A DNA stretch of 64,000 nucleotides from Rehmannia glutinosa. Lineage: Eukaryota; Streptophyta; Magnoliopsida; Lamiales; Orobanchaceae. Below are positions 10,642-22,624 of the stretch, one piece after another. The stretch covers positions 116,001-180,000 of the forward strand of contig JABTTQ020000669.1 in NCBI GenBank assembly GCA_016081115.2, read 5' to 3'. The stretch's first letter is position 1. The number at the start of each line of letters is the position of its first letter. A program made the translations under genes and the position numbers. The notes under the pieces are model-generated. The model was not told the origin of the DNA. It did no database searches and saw nothing but the letters and a program-made list of their open reading frames with translations.

Positions 10642-13600
10642 ATGAGTACAAATGATAAAAACATTGATTTAGGACTTGCTTTGGGTTCTACAAATTACAG
10701 TGTCGTGTCAAGGTTGAACAGTAGTTCAGGTGCAGGTGTAAATGCAAAATTCAAGAGTCGAAATGGCATTTGCAGCATCTGATACTCTGTCCGAGTTAGT
10801 TTGGTCGCCGCACACCGGTTTGAGTCTCAAATGTGCCGTTTCAAGCTCGGCCAATAACAAACCCTTTCTACTGTGGAATGTGAGACCGAGCATAAACGAG
10901 CTTTCAACGCCACAGAGTATTGGATCCAAGGGGAGTGAAGATGACAAAGTTGTTGACGACGAGAAGTTTATTTTATCACAAAAACAGCTTCTTGGGGATG
11001 GCAAATTTGGCAATAAGGCTACCCTGAGTGAGTAAATTACATTTTTTTCTTTTGGTTGCTGACTTAGGCTTTTCAATTGAAAATCTTATGAACTGTTTTT
11101 TAGCTAGGAACAATGATAAAATGGAGGACGAAGCTGGCCCTATTGATGCTATTCAGATAGAGGAAATTTGCGAGGACAATAGAGAGAAGGATTTGTGCAG
11201 TTCACATAATGTCCAAATTACTGATATTGCTCAAAGTAGCAAAAAACATACAGGTACGTCGTGCTGATACTTTTAGTCGTTTTACTGGATGCATCGACCC
11301 TTGGTGTGCTTCGTCCATTGTACCTATGTTGCTGTATCTTTTTCCTAGTATTTGATGTGCTCTTTCGTCCCCCACCCCGTAAACAACCATACATCTCATT
11401 TTGAATGTACATTGTACAATATATATTTATTTTCACTATTCTTTTTTTTTTTGATTAAATATGAACTTTCTTGTTATTTTTTATTAACATATTTATTATT
11501 TTGTCCACTTCGCTAGGTACAGTAATTTGCTCTTCAAAATATCCAACTCTTTTGCTAAATAAGCCATTTTCCTCCAAATTCTAAATTTTCCCCAAATTTA
11601 ATACCACGTAGGCATTTTCCGGCACACATTTAGCAATTTCCGGCGGAATGAACTAAATATGCAAAATTTTAAGAGGGATCTAAATTGCAAAAAAAATTAA
11701 CAATGGACCAAAATTGAAAAGGGTCCAACTTATAGGACCAATTTTGCAATTTTACCTGTTTTATCCAGACATAGACGCCCTTATTCAGCCTGTTTCGTTT
11801 TCCTCAAAACCGAAAATGAAGAATTAGTGGCTGAAGAATACGAGTATTATTCACTTGAGTTGTAACGTAATGTAATTTATCGCCTTTTTTTTTTATGTCT
11901 CGCCGGTCTAATCTTGGACCCCCAGAATCCTCGTCCCTAGTCCTGATGCTCAGAGTTTATGCATCTTTTAAATTTTGCTGTTGGTTTCTGCAGGACAGGA
12001 CATTTTAGCTGACCGGAGCGATGATAGTAAACTTATCAGACGAGCATGCTGCAATCAGAATCGTAGAGTTGAAATAAACGCTAGTAGGAGCAATTCTACG
12101 GGCTTGGCTGCTCCTATTCGCTCTGAACCTCGTGCAGAAAATTTCTCGGAAGCGCTCATTTGTTCTCCTCCGAATTTGCAATCCCGGCAGGAATCAGATG
12201 ATGAAGTGACATCAGCTTCTGGAAAAGTGAATAAGAATAAAACTAGGATTATTCTATATGGGAGATCATCAAATGACAAGGACAGCCAAAGAGAGCGGAA
12301 AGTTGTAATAGTTCTAAATTATTCACAAAAGGCTTAAAGAGACAGAGAAATGATCAAGCACAAATAGTCGGAAGCAAAAGGATGAAAAGGCAAATTCAAG
12401 AAAGTCATGTTTCTACTTCAGTTGTTCGACCTGATAGTTCTTTCATGAATTGGATATCAAACATGGCGAAGGGTCTCTCAGATTGTAGTAAAGTAGAGTC
12501 TTCTTCCCTTGTTAGGTCCGATAATGTTTGCGGTAATAATCACAAGGATAATTTCATATGCAACAAAACACTTGATTGTGAAAGCCCAAATATGGGGTTC
12601 CATACTATATTTCAGTCCTTGTTGTGTCAAAACACGAAGAAGTCTGATTCTAGACCACCGAAGGATAGTTATGCCATCGAAGAATCTAAAGAAGCTACAG
12701 TGGCTGACGAAAAATTGTCCGAGAAAAGAAATGACGATAACTCTGGCAAGCAGATTGTTCCATCTAATAAAGAAGTAAATCGACAAATATCCAGAAAAAT
12801 TGTTGGCCAGCCAAGTGAACCCTGGATATTCTCCGCAGAGTTTGCTTGCACACCATATGTTTGTGAAATGAGTTTGGGAGAAAATAAAAATACAGTTATC
12901 CCATGCGATTCTTCACGTAAATCCTCAGACGTCCCGTTGGCAACGAGTTGTATGCCTGAAAAGAGTAATCCACCTCTTGCCAGTTTGTGGATTACTCGCC
13001 TTTATAATGCCGGGTTAGAGAAATGCAAGATTACTGAAGAAGCGCGTGAGTGCTCTGTGTTTGCGAAGCGACTGGATGCCCTCAGGCACATTATGAACAC
13101 ATCGGAGAAGAGAAAATCTTCGACATGCATGGTAATAATATGTTTCTTTTGCGGCACAAGTGGCCATGATTTACGTGAATGCCCTGAGTTAACGGAAACT
13201 GAGCTGGAGGATTGCCTAGTGAAAATAAGTTCATTTGAGAGGTTGGAAGAATCTCCTTGTTTGTGCATTACATGCTTTCAGTTTGGTCATTGGGCGATTT
13301 CATGCCCGTTGGTGTCCTCGAGAAAAAGACTTTCAACTTCGAATGGATTTCAAAAGAGTAGTGCATCGAATTCGGAGTATTATTTGGATGACGAACCAAA
13401 ATTTCTGCCATGTAATTTCGTTATTAATGCCCAGAATGCAGTTGCACAGGAAGAGATGTTTCGTGCGATAAGGAAATTGCGTCTGTCTCGTGCTGATGTT
13501 CTTAGGTAAGAAAGGTTTTCTATAAACACTAGCTGATGATGAAGTTTTTTTCTGGGACGATTTTGGGAGTGTTTGCGAACACTTAAAATAAGTGATTGTC

Positions 13601-14849
13601 AGCCAAAAGCTGGAAAAAGAGAAAAAATAGATTTTAATGTTTTCAAATATCCAACTTCTGCCTCTGATTCTTCATAATTTAATCAGAATATTAAAGCAGT
13701 ATCTAAGAGCAAGGAAGTGTTATTTTACATTTCTGATTCTGCTTCTGGCCGATTTGACTTTTACACATAAGTAAAAACACTTTTATAACTTATTCACCAA
13801 ACACTCCCTTTTCAACTTATTCAACTTTTAGCTTCTATTTGCAAACACTACCAATTTCTGATACAATAAATAACTTCCTTTAAAAGCAATAAGTTTTCGC
13901 AAACACTCCCTCAAACTAATCTTGAATGTAGAAATGGAGGAAAATAGTTGTTCGTTATTTTCTTTGTTTTAATCCTGAATATCTGCCAATCAATAAAATC
14001 TCCTAATACTTATGATCTCAGATGGATGAATTCCAATGTCTCTTTCTCGCATTTGATCGGTTTTTTCCTTCGTTTGCGGCTCCGAAAGTTGGAAGATGGA
14101 CTAGAAGGGACTGCTTACTATGTTGGTCGCATAACAGGTATGTAATTTCTGTTAAAAAGTATAAATTTTGAGTTGAATATAACGCAAGGCCTAAATCATT
14201 TCTCTCATACTGATTTTTTTTTTTTTTTTGGTTGTTTTTGTGATGAATTGATAGAGGATAACGTAGAGAATATCTATTGCAAGTCCACGAAATCTATTTT
14301 GGTAGATGTTGAAGGGATCAAATCATCTGTTGGGAGTCAGTATGTCTCCAACCATGATTTTCTGGAGGTTAGTTTGTTAATAAAATTTTATGCTAATTTA
14401 TTAAGAGATATATTGCGGAATATTTCATTATTATTATTATTATGGCTAATTACAAAAATGCCCTTGAGATTCAGTTTAATAACTTAAACCCATCTATCTT
14501 TCGAAATTACAATTACCCGATGACATTTGTTTTTATTTTACAAGTTGCACCTTCAAGACTCAAGAGGGGGTATTTGTAATATCTTAAGGGAGTATTTGTA
14601 ATTTTGAAAGATAATTGGGTTTTTTTTAATTAGGCTAAACCTTAGGGTAGTTTTTGTAATTTTATTATTATTATTAGTTTATTAGAGTTGAAGCTTTGTT
14701 TTTGGTGTAATTTTGAGGGCATTCTCACACTCATTTTGCAGGATGAGATTAAGGGTTGGTGGAGCAGAATAGTGAAAACCGGTGGCAAGATTCCATCTCT
14801 AGATGAGTTGAACTCCAAACTCAAATATAGAACATGTCTATGTTTTTAG
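10642..14849 (+). CDS. Two-zinc-knuckle nuclear-type protein with Plus3-like C-terminus (six exons, two frameshifts)
   Basis: The exons are 10642-11027, 11104-11253, 11994-13505, 14022-14137, 14255-14367 and 14742-14849. All introns are GT-AG with matching phases. Their sum is 2385 nt, about 794 residues. Exon 1 starts MSTNDKNIDLGLALG and includes LSELVWSPHTGLSLKC, an N-terminus I recognise from a conserved plant protein family. Exon 3 holds SFMNWISNM and two CX2CX4HX4C knuckles: CFFCGTSGHDLREC (13141-13182) and CITCFQFGHWAISC (13264-13305). Exons 4-6 encode VLRWMNSNVSFSHLIGFF, TAYYVGRIT and QYVSNHDFLE, a pattern like the RTF1 Plus3 domain. Frame changes are needed at an AAAA run (10746-10749) and near 12290-12300. 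They are +1 and -1, so the total stays divisible by three. They could be assembly errors or true inactivation. Nucleic-acid binding is inferred from the knuckles; the function is not known to me. Confidence 0.75.
11515..11757. repeat. Transposon TIR-like block in intron 2
   Basis: Intron 2 (11254-11993) contains text of the kind GGACCAATTTTGCAATTTTA and CCGGCGGAATG, which resembles the terminal arms of the MULE-like element at 42555-43951. Only one arm is evident, so it may be a solo end or a diverged element. Confidence 0.4.
13565..13911 (+). mobile_element. hAT-type MITE, copy 2 (in intron 3)
   Basis: The terminal inverted repeats are GGGAGTGTTTGCGAACACTT on the left and the complement of AGGGAGTGTTTGCGAAAACTT on the right, and the element is about 347 bp long. 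It is the same family as 10084-10420 but in the opposite orientation. It lies wholly within intron 3 (13506-14021), so splicing signals are not directly hit. It has no coding frame. Confidence 0.75.
14447..14661. mobile_element. Small MITE in intron 5
   Basis: Imperfect inverted ends are visible (left ATTACAAAAATGCCCTTGAG, right complement ATTACAAAAACTACCCTAAG), bordered on both sides by ATTATTATT-type sequence that may be the target duplication. The interior has a second pair of similar tracts around GTATTTGTAAT. It accounts for most of intron 5 (14368-14741). Confidence 0.5.
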
Positions 14850-14984
14850 TTATCTTCTGTTTTCCACTGCACAAGCAGCAATCATACATATATATATACA
14901 CTATTTTTTTCCATCTAAAAGCTGACAATCACTTTTTTTCTAGAGTTTGTAAATTTTCCCAATATCTAAAATTATATATTATGT

Positions 14985-15165
14985 GGCCAAATGAGTCTTG
15001 TAAAGTGGATGCATATCGTACCCAACTGCATTGGAATTTTTACATGTCTAAATTTCATTTTCTTTTCTTGAAAAGAAAATAAAAAACGCATGTGCATGTC
15101 ATAATTGAACACATGTAAAAATCTCAATGGAGTTGGGTGCTATCAAATTGAATAGCATCGAACTT
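14985..15165. repeat. Inverted repeat / small fold-back after the gene
   Basis: ACCCAACTGCATTGGAATTT near 15020 pairs with the complement of a matching block near 15125-15145, and the centre contains CATTTTCTTTTCTTGAAAAG, itself a hairpin. It lies 140 bp after the stop codon, so it could also affect the 3' end of the transcript. Confidence 0.5.
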
Positions 15166-15227
15166 CCCGAATTAAGAGGTTTTGCGGGGTGTTTATTTGC
15201 TTGTTGAGTTTTATTTTTATGTTAGTA

Positions 15228-16010
15228 CTAGATGAGGCCCCCATGCGATGCACAAACTATGCACAAACTATCCTAATAATAAGTAGAGCTGTCAAATGAG
15301 CCAATCCGAGTTGGCCCGCTGTGCTAAAGAGAAAATATGGGTTGGGTCAGGCTGAAATTCCATCTAATCTATTTTTGAGATCGGTTCGACCCACTTCATC
15401 CCATGAAATGACTGGCCTGATCGGAACGCGCGACCTTGTGGACCTAATTTAAATTTTTAGTACATTTTAAAATAAATATTATTCATCATTTTATACTAAT
15501 AATTTTACAATAATAAAAAATATGTATGTCATTAAAAAATATTAATTGACATTTTTACGTTTAAATAATTTAACAGTGAAACTAATGAATCAATTTTTTT
15601 TATAATTTTCGAAATTACATTATATTCTATTTTAATAATATGTTATGAGCACATATTTTTAGGATCTTTTCTTTATTTTAAATTTCAATAACAATATTAT
15701 ATTACACTTCATACATACGATAGTATTTATACATTGTTAAAATTAAATTGACTTTTTTATAAATATAAGAAGGGCCCTCGGTCCTCTATTTCGTCTTTGG
15801 AACTCCTAAAAGAGTTTACGGGCCTAGCTCAACGAAAAGGCAATCCAGGTTCGAGTGTGCCGCTAAAAGATGATCGAGAATCTACGACTACCTGGAATTA
15901 CATCATTTGCCAGTCTTCCCCCTAAAAGGCAGCGAGAAAGCATCCGAGAAGATTCCACTTTCTTCTTAGACCATCGGCTATACAATTAGAAGTTTATACT
16001 TTAAAAATTA
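15228..16010. other. AT-rich DNA starting with a Helitron-end-like motif
   Basis: At 15226-15252 the sequence reads TACTAG, then CCCATGCGATGCAC, a diverged form of the Helitron terminus at 25568. No gene is visible after it. A GC-richer patch at 15775-15960 contains GGTTCGAGTGT, weakly similar to a pol III B box. 16011-16015 (TATTG) is the left TSD of the copia insertion. Confidence 0.35.
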
Positions 16011-16015
16011 TATTG

Positions 16016-17528
16016 TGTAGGTCCCAAGGGTTGTAAAGTAAGGTTTAGAAGGGGGGATTGAATAAACCTTACTAAATTTTTGATTTAGTCCTTTTAAAAT
16101 AATTCAACAGAGTTGACTCAAACAGTTGTGTCCTTGATGGACAGTTAAGTTGACTTTTCAGCTAAGTTACACACTCAACACACTCGATAGAGCTGTTGAT
16201 AGTATAACTCGGCTGCTCAAGCCAAATACTTAACTTGGTTGATTGGTTTTTAACAGCGGGAGACTTAACACCCTTTGATTTGATTTTAGTTTGTTTTAAA
16301 CACTTGATTTTTAGCACTTGGTTATTTATCATTTGGATAGCAAATATAATACTAATAGCGGATATAAAGTAAATATGCAGGAAAGTAAGTTTGTTGAAAG
16401 TAAATGACACAAATATTTTATAGCGGTTCAAAAATGGGGTAATTCTTCTAATCCTCTCTTCTCCAACTCCTGGAGGAATCCACTATGTAACAGATCAGTT
16501 TACAAAGCGGTGAACAGTCTGGAGACAGCCTTCACACAGCTGGCTTCTCTTGCGACTCAGCTTCTTCACTTCAGCTCACTTCTCAAGTTCTTGGATTTGA
16601 TAACGAAGCCCTCCAACAAACTTGATAATGGTTCGACCTGGAACCTTTCTACAATCCTGACTTGGAAAGTAGATCCATTTGCTTCTTCAAATATTTCCTC
16701 TTCAACAGGTTGAAGTTATCTCTCCTTCACAGCTTGTGTTCGATCGAGTTTCTTCGAGTTTAAGGCTTGAGGAATTGGTTGGATGTCTATGAGAATATTG
16801 TAGGTTAAATGCTTGAATATTGCTTGCTTGTTCGTGGTTCAAGTCTCCTCTTCTCAATGACTTCCTCAGCCTTTTATATTGCACATTCGAAATTTTGCCC
16901 GTTGAAGAGATAGGCTAATTTCAAATGTCACTTTGTGTTCGTTGGCTTGTCTTGTCTTGGTCTGCAGCCTTGGTGATATTGACCTTTCCTCGTATTAAAT
17001 GTCTTTGCAGCATTGCAGGTGCCTGACACAAGGTGCAGTATTTCCCATTGGTTCATTCATTTTGCATAATCCCATGACTAACACTTTAGACCTGACAGCT
17101 TTGACATATTACTATATTGAGTAATATTCTTGACTTTAATCAACGGATCTAAGTCAGTTGTCTTGACTAGAGCTCCCTTTACCCCATGTGACTTGAGTCA
17201 GCTTCAATCATTGGATAACTCAATTGTCACTTCAACTTGTAGACTTGGCTTCTTGAGTTGACTTGACTGACACTTCTTACAGCTGTTCCCCAGTTGACTC
17301 TCCTTCAGTCGAGTCCTTGTCTTCCTTCATGGCATTACTCAGTTGACACACAGCAGAGTCTTCACATAGTCTGCAGTTGACTTCTTGTAATCCTTGGCAT
17401 GGCTGACTTGACTAAGCTTTTCCAGTCCTATCTATTACAATACAAATTACAAGAAAAAATGGGGTGCCAACTTCCTAGTTTAAGTTTTACATGGTATCAT
17501 CAAAATCTACTCAATAAATTTTCTAACA
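16016..17528 (-). repeat. Copia-1 3' LTR (complete, 1513 bp)
   Basis: It runs from TGTAGGTCCC at 16016 to TTCTAACA at 17528 on the plus strand. The inner side abuts the polypurine tract. Positions 16421 onward match the right LTR from 23572. Confidence 0.9.
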
Positions 17529-17545
17529 ATTTCCCCTTTTTTGAT
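17529..17545 (-). promoter_or_regulatory. Polypurine tract of Copia-1
   Basis: On the minus strand this reads CATCAAAAAAGGGGAAAT and directly precedes the 3' LTR start, as required for plus-strand DNA priming. Confidence 0.85.
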
Positions 17546-17823
17546 GATGTCAAAACTTAAAACATTTAAAGTAAGTAAACAACAAAGATACATACAGATA
17601 ATGCAGTAACAAAGAATGTATGCTTGAATGAATCATTTATTGATCATAGCATTCTTGTCCTTTACACAGCTGTTTACATTCGGTATCAGAGCAATCTAAA
17701 TGTATACATGTCAATACACAGTATATCTATGCTAAGATACAGGGAAATTCACTAAGCTTATTACAGAAGATTTACATGAATGTATTTGCAACAAAAATAC
17801 ATAAAGGGGTTCGCAGCAACACT

Positions 17824-20800
17824 TCAACGCCTTTGTTGCTTCCTTCCTCTCTCTTCTTCAGCTCTTCTTCTGTCTGAATCAGCTCTTTTCCTCTTTCTTT
17901 CCTCTTTTTCTTCAGCCTTCTTCCTTTTCTTTTCTTCTTCTTCCCTTTTCTTCTTCTCAAATGCTCGCTTTGCAACAGGGTCATCCCTTCGTTGTCTTTC
18001 CTCCCATTCGCGAGTTGCTCTGGCGCTTTCTTCAGCTATCCTCTTCTTTGCTTCTTCAATTTTTCGAGCGACTTCCAAATTTGCAAGATGGTCATGGCCG
18101 GCCCAAGATATGTGATTCCCCTTTTCTCAGGATCCACAAAAGTGACATCTTTGTCGAGATTGAGAACTCCTTTCAGTGCCACTTTGTCTTTCCTTTCTTG
18201 ACTCTGCTCTCTCTTCCTCTAAGAGCATCTTTGTCAGACAGAGCCTCGGATTTTCCGGTGAGTGATTGATGGCACTCACGCTTCTCACCTTGTTGCACAC
18301 CTCCAGGCCTTTTTCCCAAAGATAACTCCCAGGCTTGAGTCAAGGGCATTCCTTCGAAGTAGCCTTCAGCTTCCAAGGTTTGAAATTCTTCCATAGATCT
18401 GGGCTCAGATCCTACATCCGACATTACTTCTTTGGGAGATTCTATCATGACATTTTCTAGTCCAGCTGGGAGACCACCATGTTGTTTCAAGAGTTCTTCC
18501 ACTCGTGCTGACGTATTCTCAGCTACCTTTTCAAATGCGGCTTCGATGACCTTTCTCTTGTCTTTCATGGCCACGACAACTTTTTCAATTGGTAAGCTCA
18601 CGGGTAGCTTGCTGAGAATATCAGATGTGACTTGACCTAGCTGAGGGGTTTCAGCAAACATCAATTTTAAGTCCTTTGAATTTCCTTCCCCTCAGCTGTA
18701 TCGCCTTTCTTCAACTTCTCTTCCTTCAATCCCTTGAGGGACTCCTCTTCCCCCTTTTTGGCATCATCACCAAAGGAGAGAGGTATCCCAGGGAACAAAC
18801 CACCAAGGATAAAGTCTAGTCGGCTGATGGTTGAGTTGTGCTTGGAGTCTGTTGCTTCATATGCTTGACGAATTTCTGAGCTGTGACCTTAGAATCGGCT
18901 GATACGATCTTTATTTCAGCCATGAGAAGACTGAATTTGTCATTCATAATGTTCTTGAGCCTGGAGATCTCATTTTTGTGGAAATATTGTAGCAGCTCCA
19001 TATCCGACTTATGAGACTGGTTAATCTTCTCAATGTACTCTTTCATCCTCTTCCTGTACATGGAGTTATCTGCACTCCATACGAGCATCCTTCCATATAG
19101 AGCTTTGAAATATCGGACTTGTTCTATTCGCATGGCAGTCTGATGTTGAGTCCATTCCCTTAGTCTCACCATTATGCCTCTCAGATCGTCTGTGAGTGTG
19201 GCATCTCGATTGTCCAGTCGTAAGTCCAGAGAGGCCTGATGACGTTCCATCTTCTCAATCTCTTCGCAGATTTTCTTGAAGACGTCACGGAACTCAGCTT
19301 GTACGTTAGATTCAGCTGTTGGCCACTCTTCGTCAAAGTTAAAGTTCGTTGGAACAATCGTGTCTGTGGGAATAACTGGATCTTCCCTTACTGTGTATCT
19401 CCTTCCTTCAGCAGTTGTTTCTTCCTCCAATTCAGGCAGATCCTTAGAGAAGGGGAACATATCTTGAAATGCATCATCGCGCACAAATGGAATATCTTGT
19501 TGCGGAGGTGCCTGCGATGATTCAGCTCTTTGTGCCTCGGCTGCAGCAGCTTCATTGGCAGGTGTCACAGTTGTGGGAGCTTGTAACTTGGATGTAGGAG
19601 TCCTTACTGCTGCTGCTGTGGGAGCCTGTGCAGATTACTCGGTTCCAGCTGGGCCAGTTGAGATGGTTTGCGCAGCTGACTGAGCCTCAGCTGTCTTAAC
19701 AGCTTCCTCGGTCTCAGTGGGTTTTTCCAATTGAGTAATCTTGTCCTCAGTTGTATGATCGGCGTCATCGGAGGATAATGAGACTTGTGGAGTTAGCTCA
19801 TCATCAAAATTGAACCTCATCCGAGCCATCTTATCACTAGCTTGGCTCTGAGATTTTAGAACATCTTCAGTTGGGTCCACTACAGGATCTTCAGGCAGGG
19901 TGGACTCAGCTTCATCCTCTGACCCTAGGAATGATGTGTCTATATTTTCTTCGGAGTCAAGAAGAGCACCAATTACTTCATCTGTGGCGGCACCTTCAAC
20001 CAAAGGAATGTTCTCATCAACTGCATTCTTACCTTTACCAAGGGAAGTCTCAACCTCCCATTGGCCTTCAATACCCCCAGCAGTCTCCACTGCTGCAGGG
20101 CCTTCTATAATCCCTTGACAGTCTCAACTGTCTTAGGGTCTTCTATTCTCCCTTCAACAGACTCAGTTATCTTAGGGTCTTGGACAGTGGCATCCGTAGG
20201 AGTCTCAACCCCTTGGATTGCAGTTTCAGAGCCCAGAGTGTTAACTCCCGGGCCTTCACCATCTTTTGCATTAGTTGTGGTAGAAACTTCATCGGCCTTC
20301 AACGCAGCTGACATTTCAGCTGAAACAGACTTAACTGTTTGAGCGTCGTCAATGTCACTCTGCTCTTCTGTAAGTTTTTTTTCAGTTTTGCTTCCTAACT
20401 GCATTGGTTTGTCTCCCACAGCTTCCTCAACCTAGTTGTGGTGGAGAGAGTTTTCCCCTCAGCTGGGCACCATCTGAGTGACTGATAATGGGGTCACTCT
20501 GCTCCTGAGATGCGGTTTTTCCCTCTGAGTGTACAGCCGCAGGGGCAGGTGTGGTAATACCTTCATCAGGGGTTGGCATGCCTTGGGTGCCCAAATTCCC
20601 AGCTTCATCACCAATTTCCTTGGATCCATCCTCTAATTGCACATGGGACGTGGCTGCAGCAATGTCCGTCGCAATTTGATGTGCCACTCCCAAGGGATCA
20701 GTCTGCAGAAGATTTTGGGAGGACTCTCCTGGACCTTCTTATAAGTTTTTCTCGTGCGTGGCTTTGGATTCCTTCAAAGCTTGCTGCATCTCTGACTTCT

Positions 20801-22576
20801 CCGCTGCAGCTGCTGGATCCATGTCTTCATCACTGTCGGTGTACTCAGGAAGATGCTCATGGGTGTGCTCGAGAGTACCAGTGAAAGTGCACATCTTGGA
20901 CTTTTCTAAGGCGCGGGCTCGCTCCTCAGCTTTCTCCTTTTCTTCCTCCTTGAGAATGCAAAGGATGTCCAAGCAGTTGTCTTCATTAAGAGCGGATTTG
21001 ACATCTGGAACACCAAGGAATCGGAGAAGCTCTTCTTCCTCCTCGATAAATTCAGGGCGATTGAACTGCACCCTTGAATGATCCAACTTCCATGCCCTCC
21101 ATTCTCTTAATCTTCTCTGAATGTTAGGGTAAATGGGAGAGTACATAATTAAGTCATCATCATCATTATCTTCCTCTCCTATCTCCTGGATGGGGGCTAG
21201 GGGACCTTGCTCTTCCTCAGTTGTAGCAGCATCCGTCATAGGAGGAGAGACAACTTTTTCAATTTCGGGCTCAGTCGTCTCGGCTGCTTCACTTTCCTTA
21301 GCTATCTTTCTCACAGTTGGGTCTTCGGCGGATCTCTGCTGATCATCATCAGCAGTCTTCTCCAATACATCAACAACTTCCGGAGATTGCTCTTCTTGAT
21401 CAACAACAGTCTCAGTTTCTTTCTCTGGCTGAGTACCGGATTCACCTGTCTTTTCGGCTGCATGCTTCTTTGTTAGCCGTCTTCTTTTGGATGGGAGTAG
21501 GGAACCTCTGGTTCAACGTTCTCAGGTTCCTCAAATGCAATGGCTTTCGCAACTGCCTTCCTTGCTTTGGCAGTGCGCTTTTTCTTCACGATAAGGGAGG
21601 GAATATTGGATTCCTCCTCTATCTCGGCTGTTGGGGCAGGAGTCTCGGCTGCATGGGCAGGAGCTTTCTTGGACATGGTTGCGGGAGCAGGTGCTTTCTT
21701 TGTTTTGGTTGTGGCGGCAGGAGCAGGCTTGGATACTGTAGCTTTCTTCTTGGGTGGAGGGGTTTCAGCTATGTCTTTGGGATCAGCTGATTCCCCCTCA
21801 CTCGTATCAGCCTTTCTGGCATGGGCCTTCTTCTGGGCACCGGAGAGATTTGCCCTAAACATCTTCTTGTTTACATGGAAGGGCTTGCCATGGCGGAGAG
21901 CAATACCCTTCACCTCCATTAGATGGCCAATAACCAGGCCATAACCTAGGGAACATCCAAAGGACCCATCCTCCTTGTCACTCCTGTTCAGCACATTTTG
22001 ACAGAGTCTACTGTAAACAAACTCAACGCAGTTTACTTTCTTCTCTTGCATGATCGCAACCATCACGATCAGCTTAGTCTTGGACAGCTGATTGAAGCTT
22101 CCAAATTTCATGTCAACACACTTCAAGACGACATCCATCAGCTTGTCATAGTCGTCCTTCAAGGAATCTTTCTTTGTTGTATAATCTACTTTCGCAGCAC
22201 ACTCGGGCTTGGCAACTTCTTTCCAAGCCGCAGCTAAGTCGACATCCTGCTCAGAGATGTCCTTCAAACCCTCCGCGGGCAACAAGCAGTGCTCAACAAT
22301 GTCTTTTGCGTTGAGTTTGATGACCTTGTTGTGGACGGAAGACTTGATTTCAGCGTCCTGCACCTCAACGTTCACATTGAACATAGTGACCTCTTCAAGG
22401 TACGTATGAGTGAACTCCATCGTCAGAAAGTCCTTCAGGCCAGACTTCTCCAACTTTTCAGCTATCGTCATGACCAGGGTTTCATCGATACCCTGCTTGA
22501 TCATCCCTTCAAAATCCACGAAAGCATCAGTGTGGAATTGCTTTGAGAGCTACACGTAATCACGTTTCGGAGCCAT
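17824..22576 (-). pseudogene. Copia-1 extra ORF (post-pol, coiled-coil / plant-transposon-domain protein), broken
   Basis: One long minus-strand gene is now split into frames 22519-21473, 21365-20739, 20693-20427, 20419-20105, 20090-19635, 19568-18816, 18664-18173 and 18078-17824, separated by frameshifts or stops. The best start is the ATG at 22576-22574 (MAPKRDYV), with an amber codon at codon 9 (22552-22550). The first 230 residues resemble the 'putative plant transposon protein' domain found in such extra ORFs. Then come Lys/Ala/Pro-rich repeats (KKAPAPA), long acidic Glu/Ser/Thr-rich stretches, and a helical region (19240-18840) of coiled-coil type. The C-terminus is a run of Glu/Arg/Lys (EEKKRKKAEEKEERKRKR). 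The intact protein would have been about 1,580 residues. Its role in plant copia elements is not established; envelope-like or chromatin functions have been suggested for such ORFs. Confidence 0.7.
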
Positions 22577-22624
22577 TTTCAGAGATTTTACCGAATGAAA
22601 TAAGAGAAAACTTGCTTGAAAGAA

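Noticed and set aside
11202..12851. Minus-strand frames under the zinc-knuckle gene (11202-11399, 12055-12279, 12478-12786)
   Set aside because: Antisense shadows of exons 2-3 or of intron sequence.
17780..22546. Many plus-strand frames such as 18432-18635, 19239-19520, 21540-21944 and 21317-21790
   Set aside because: They are antisense shadows of the repetitive, GC-richer Copia-1 extra ORF. Their Ser/Phe-rich translations mirror its Glu/Lys codons.
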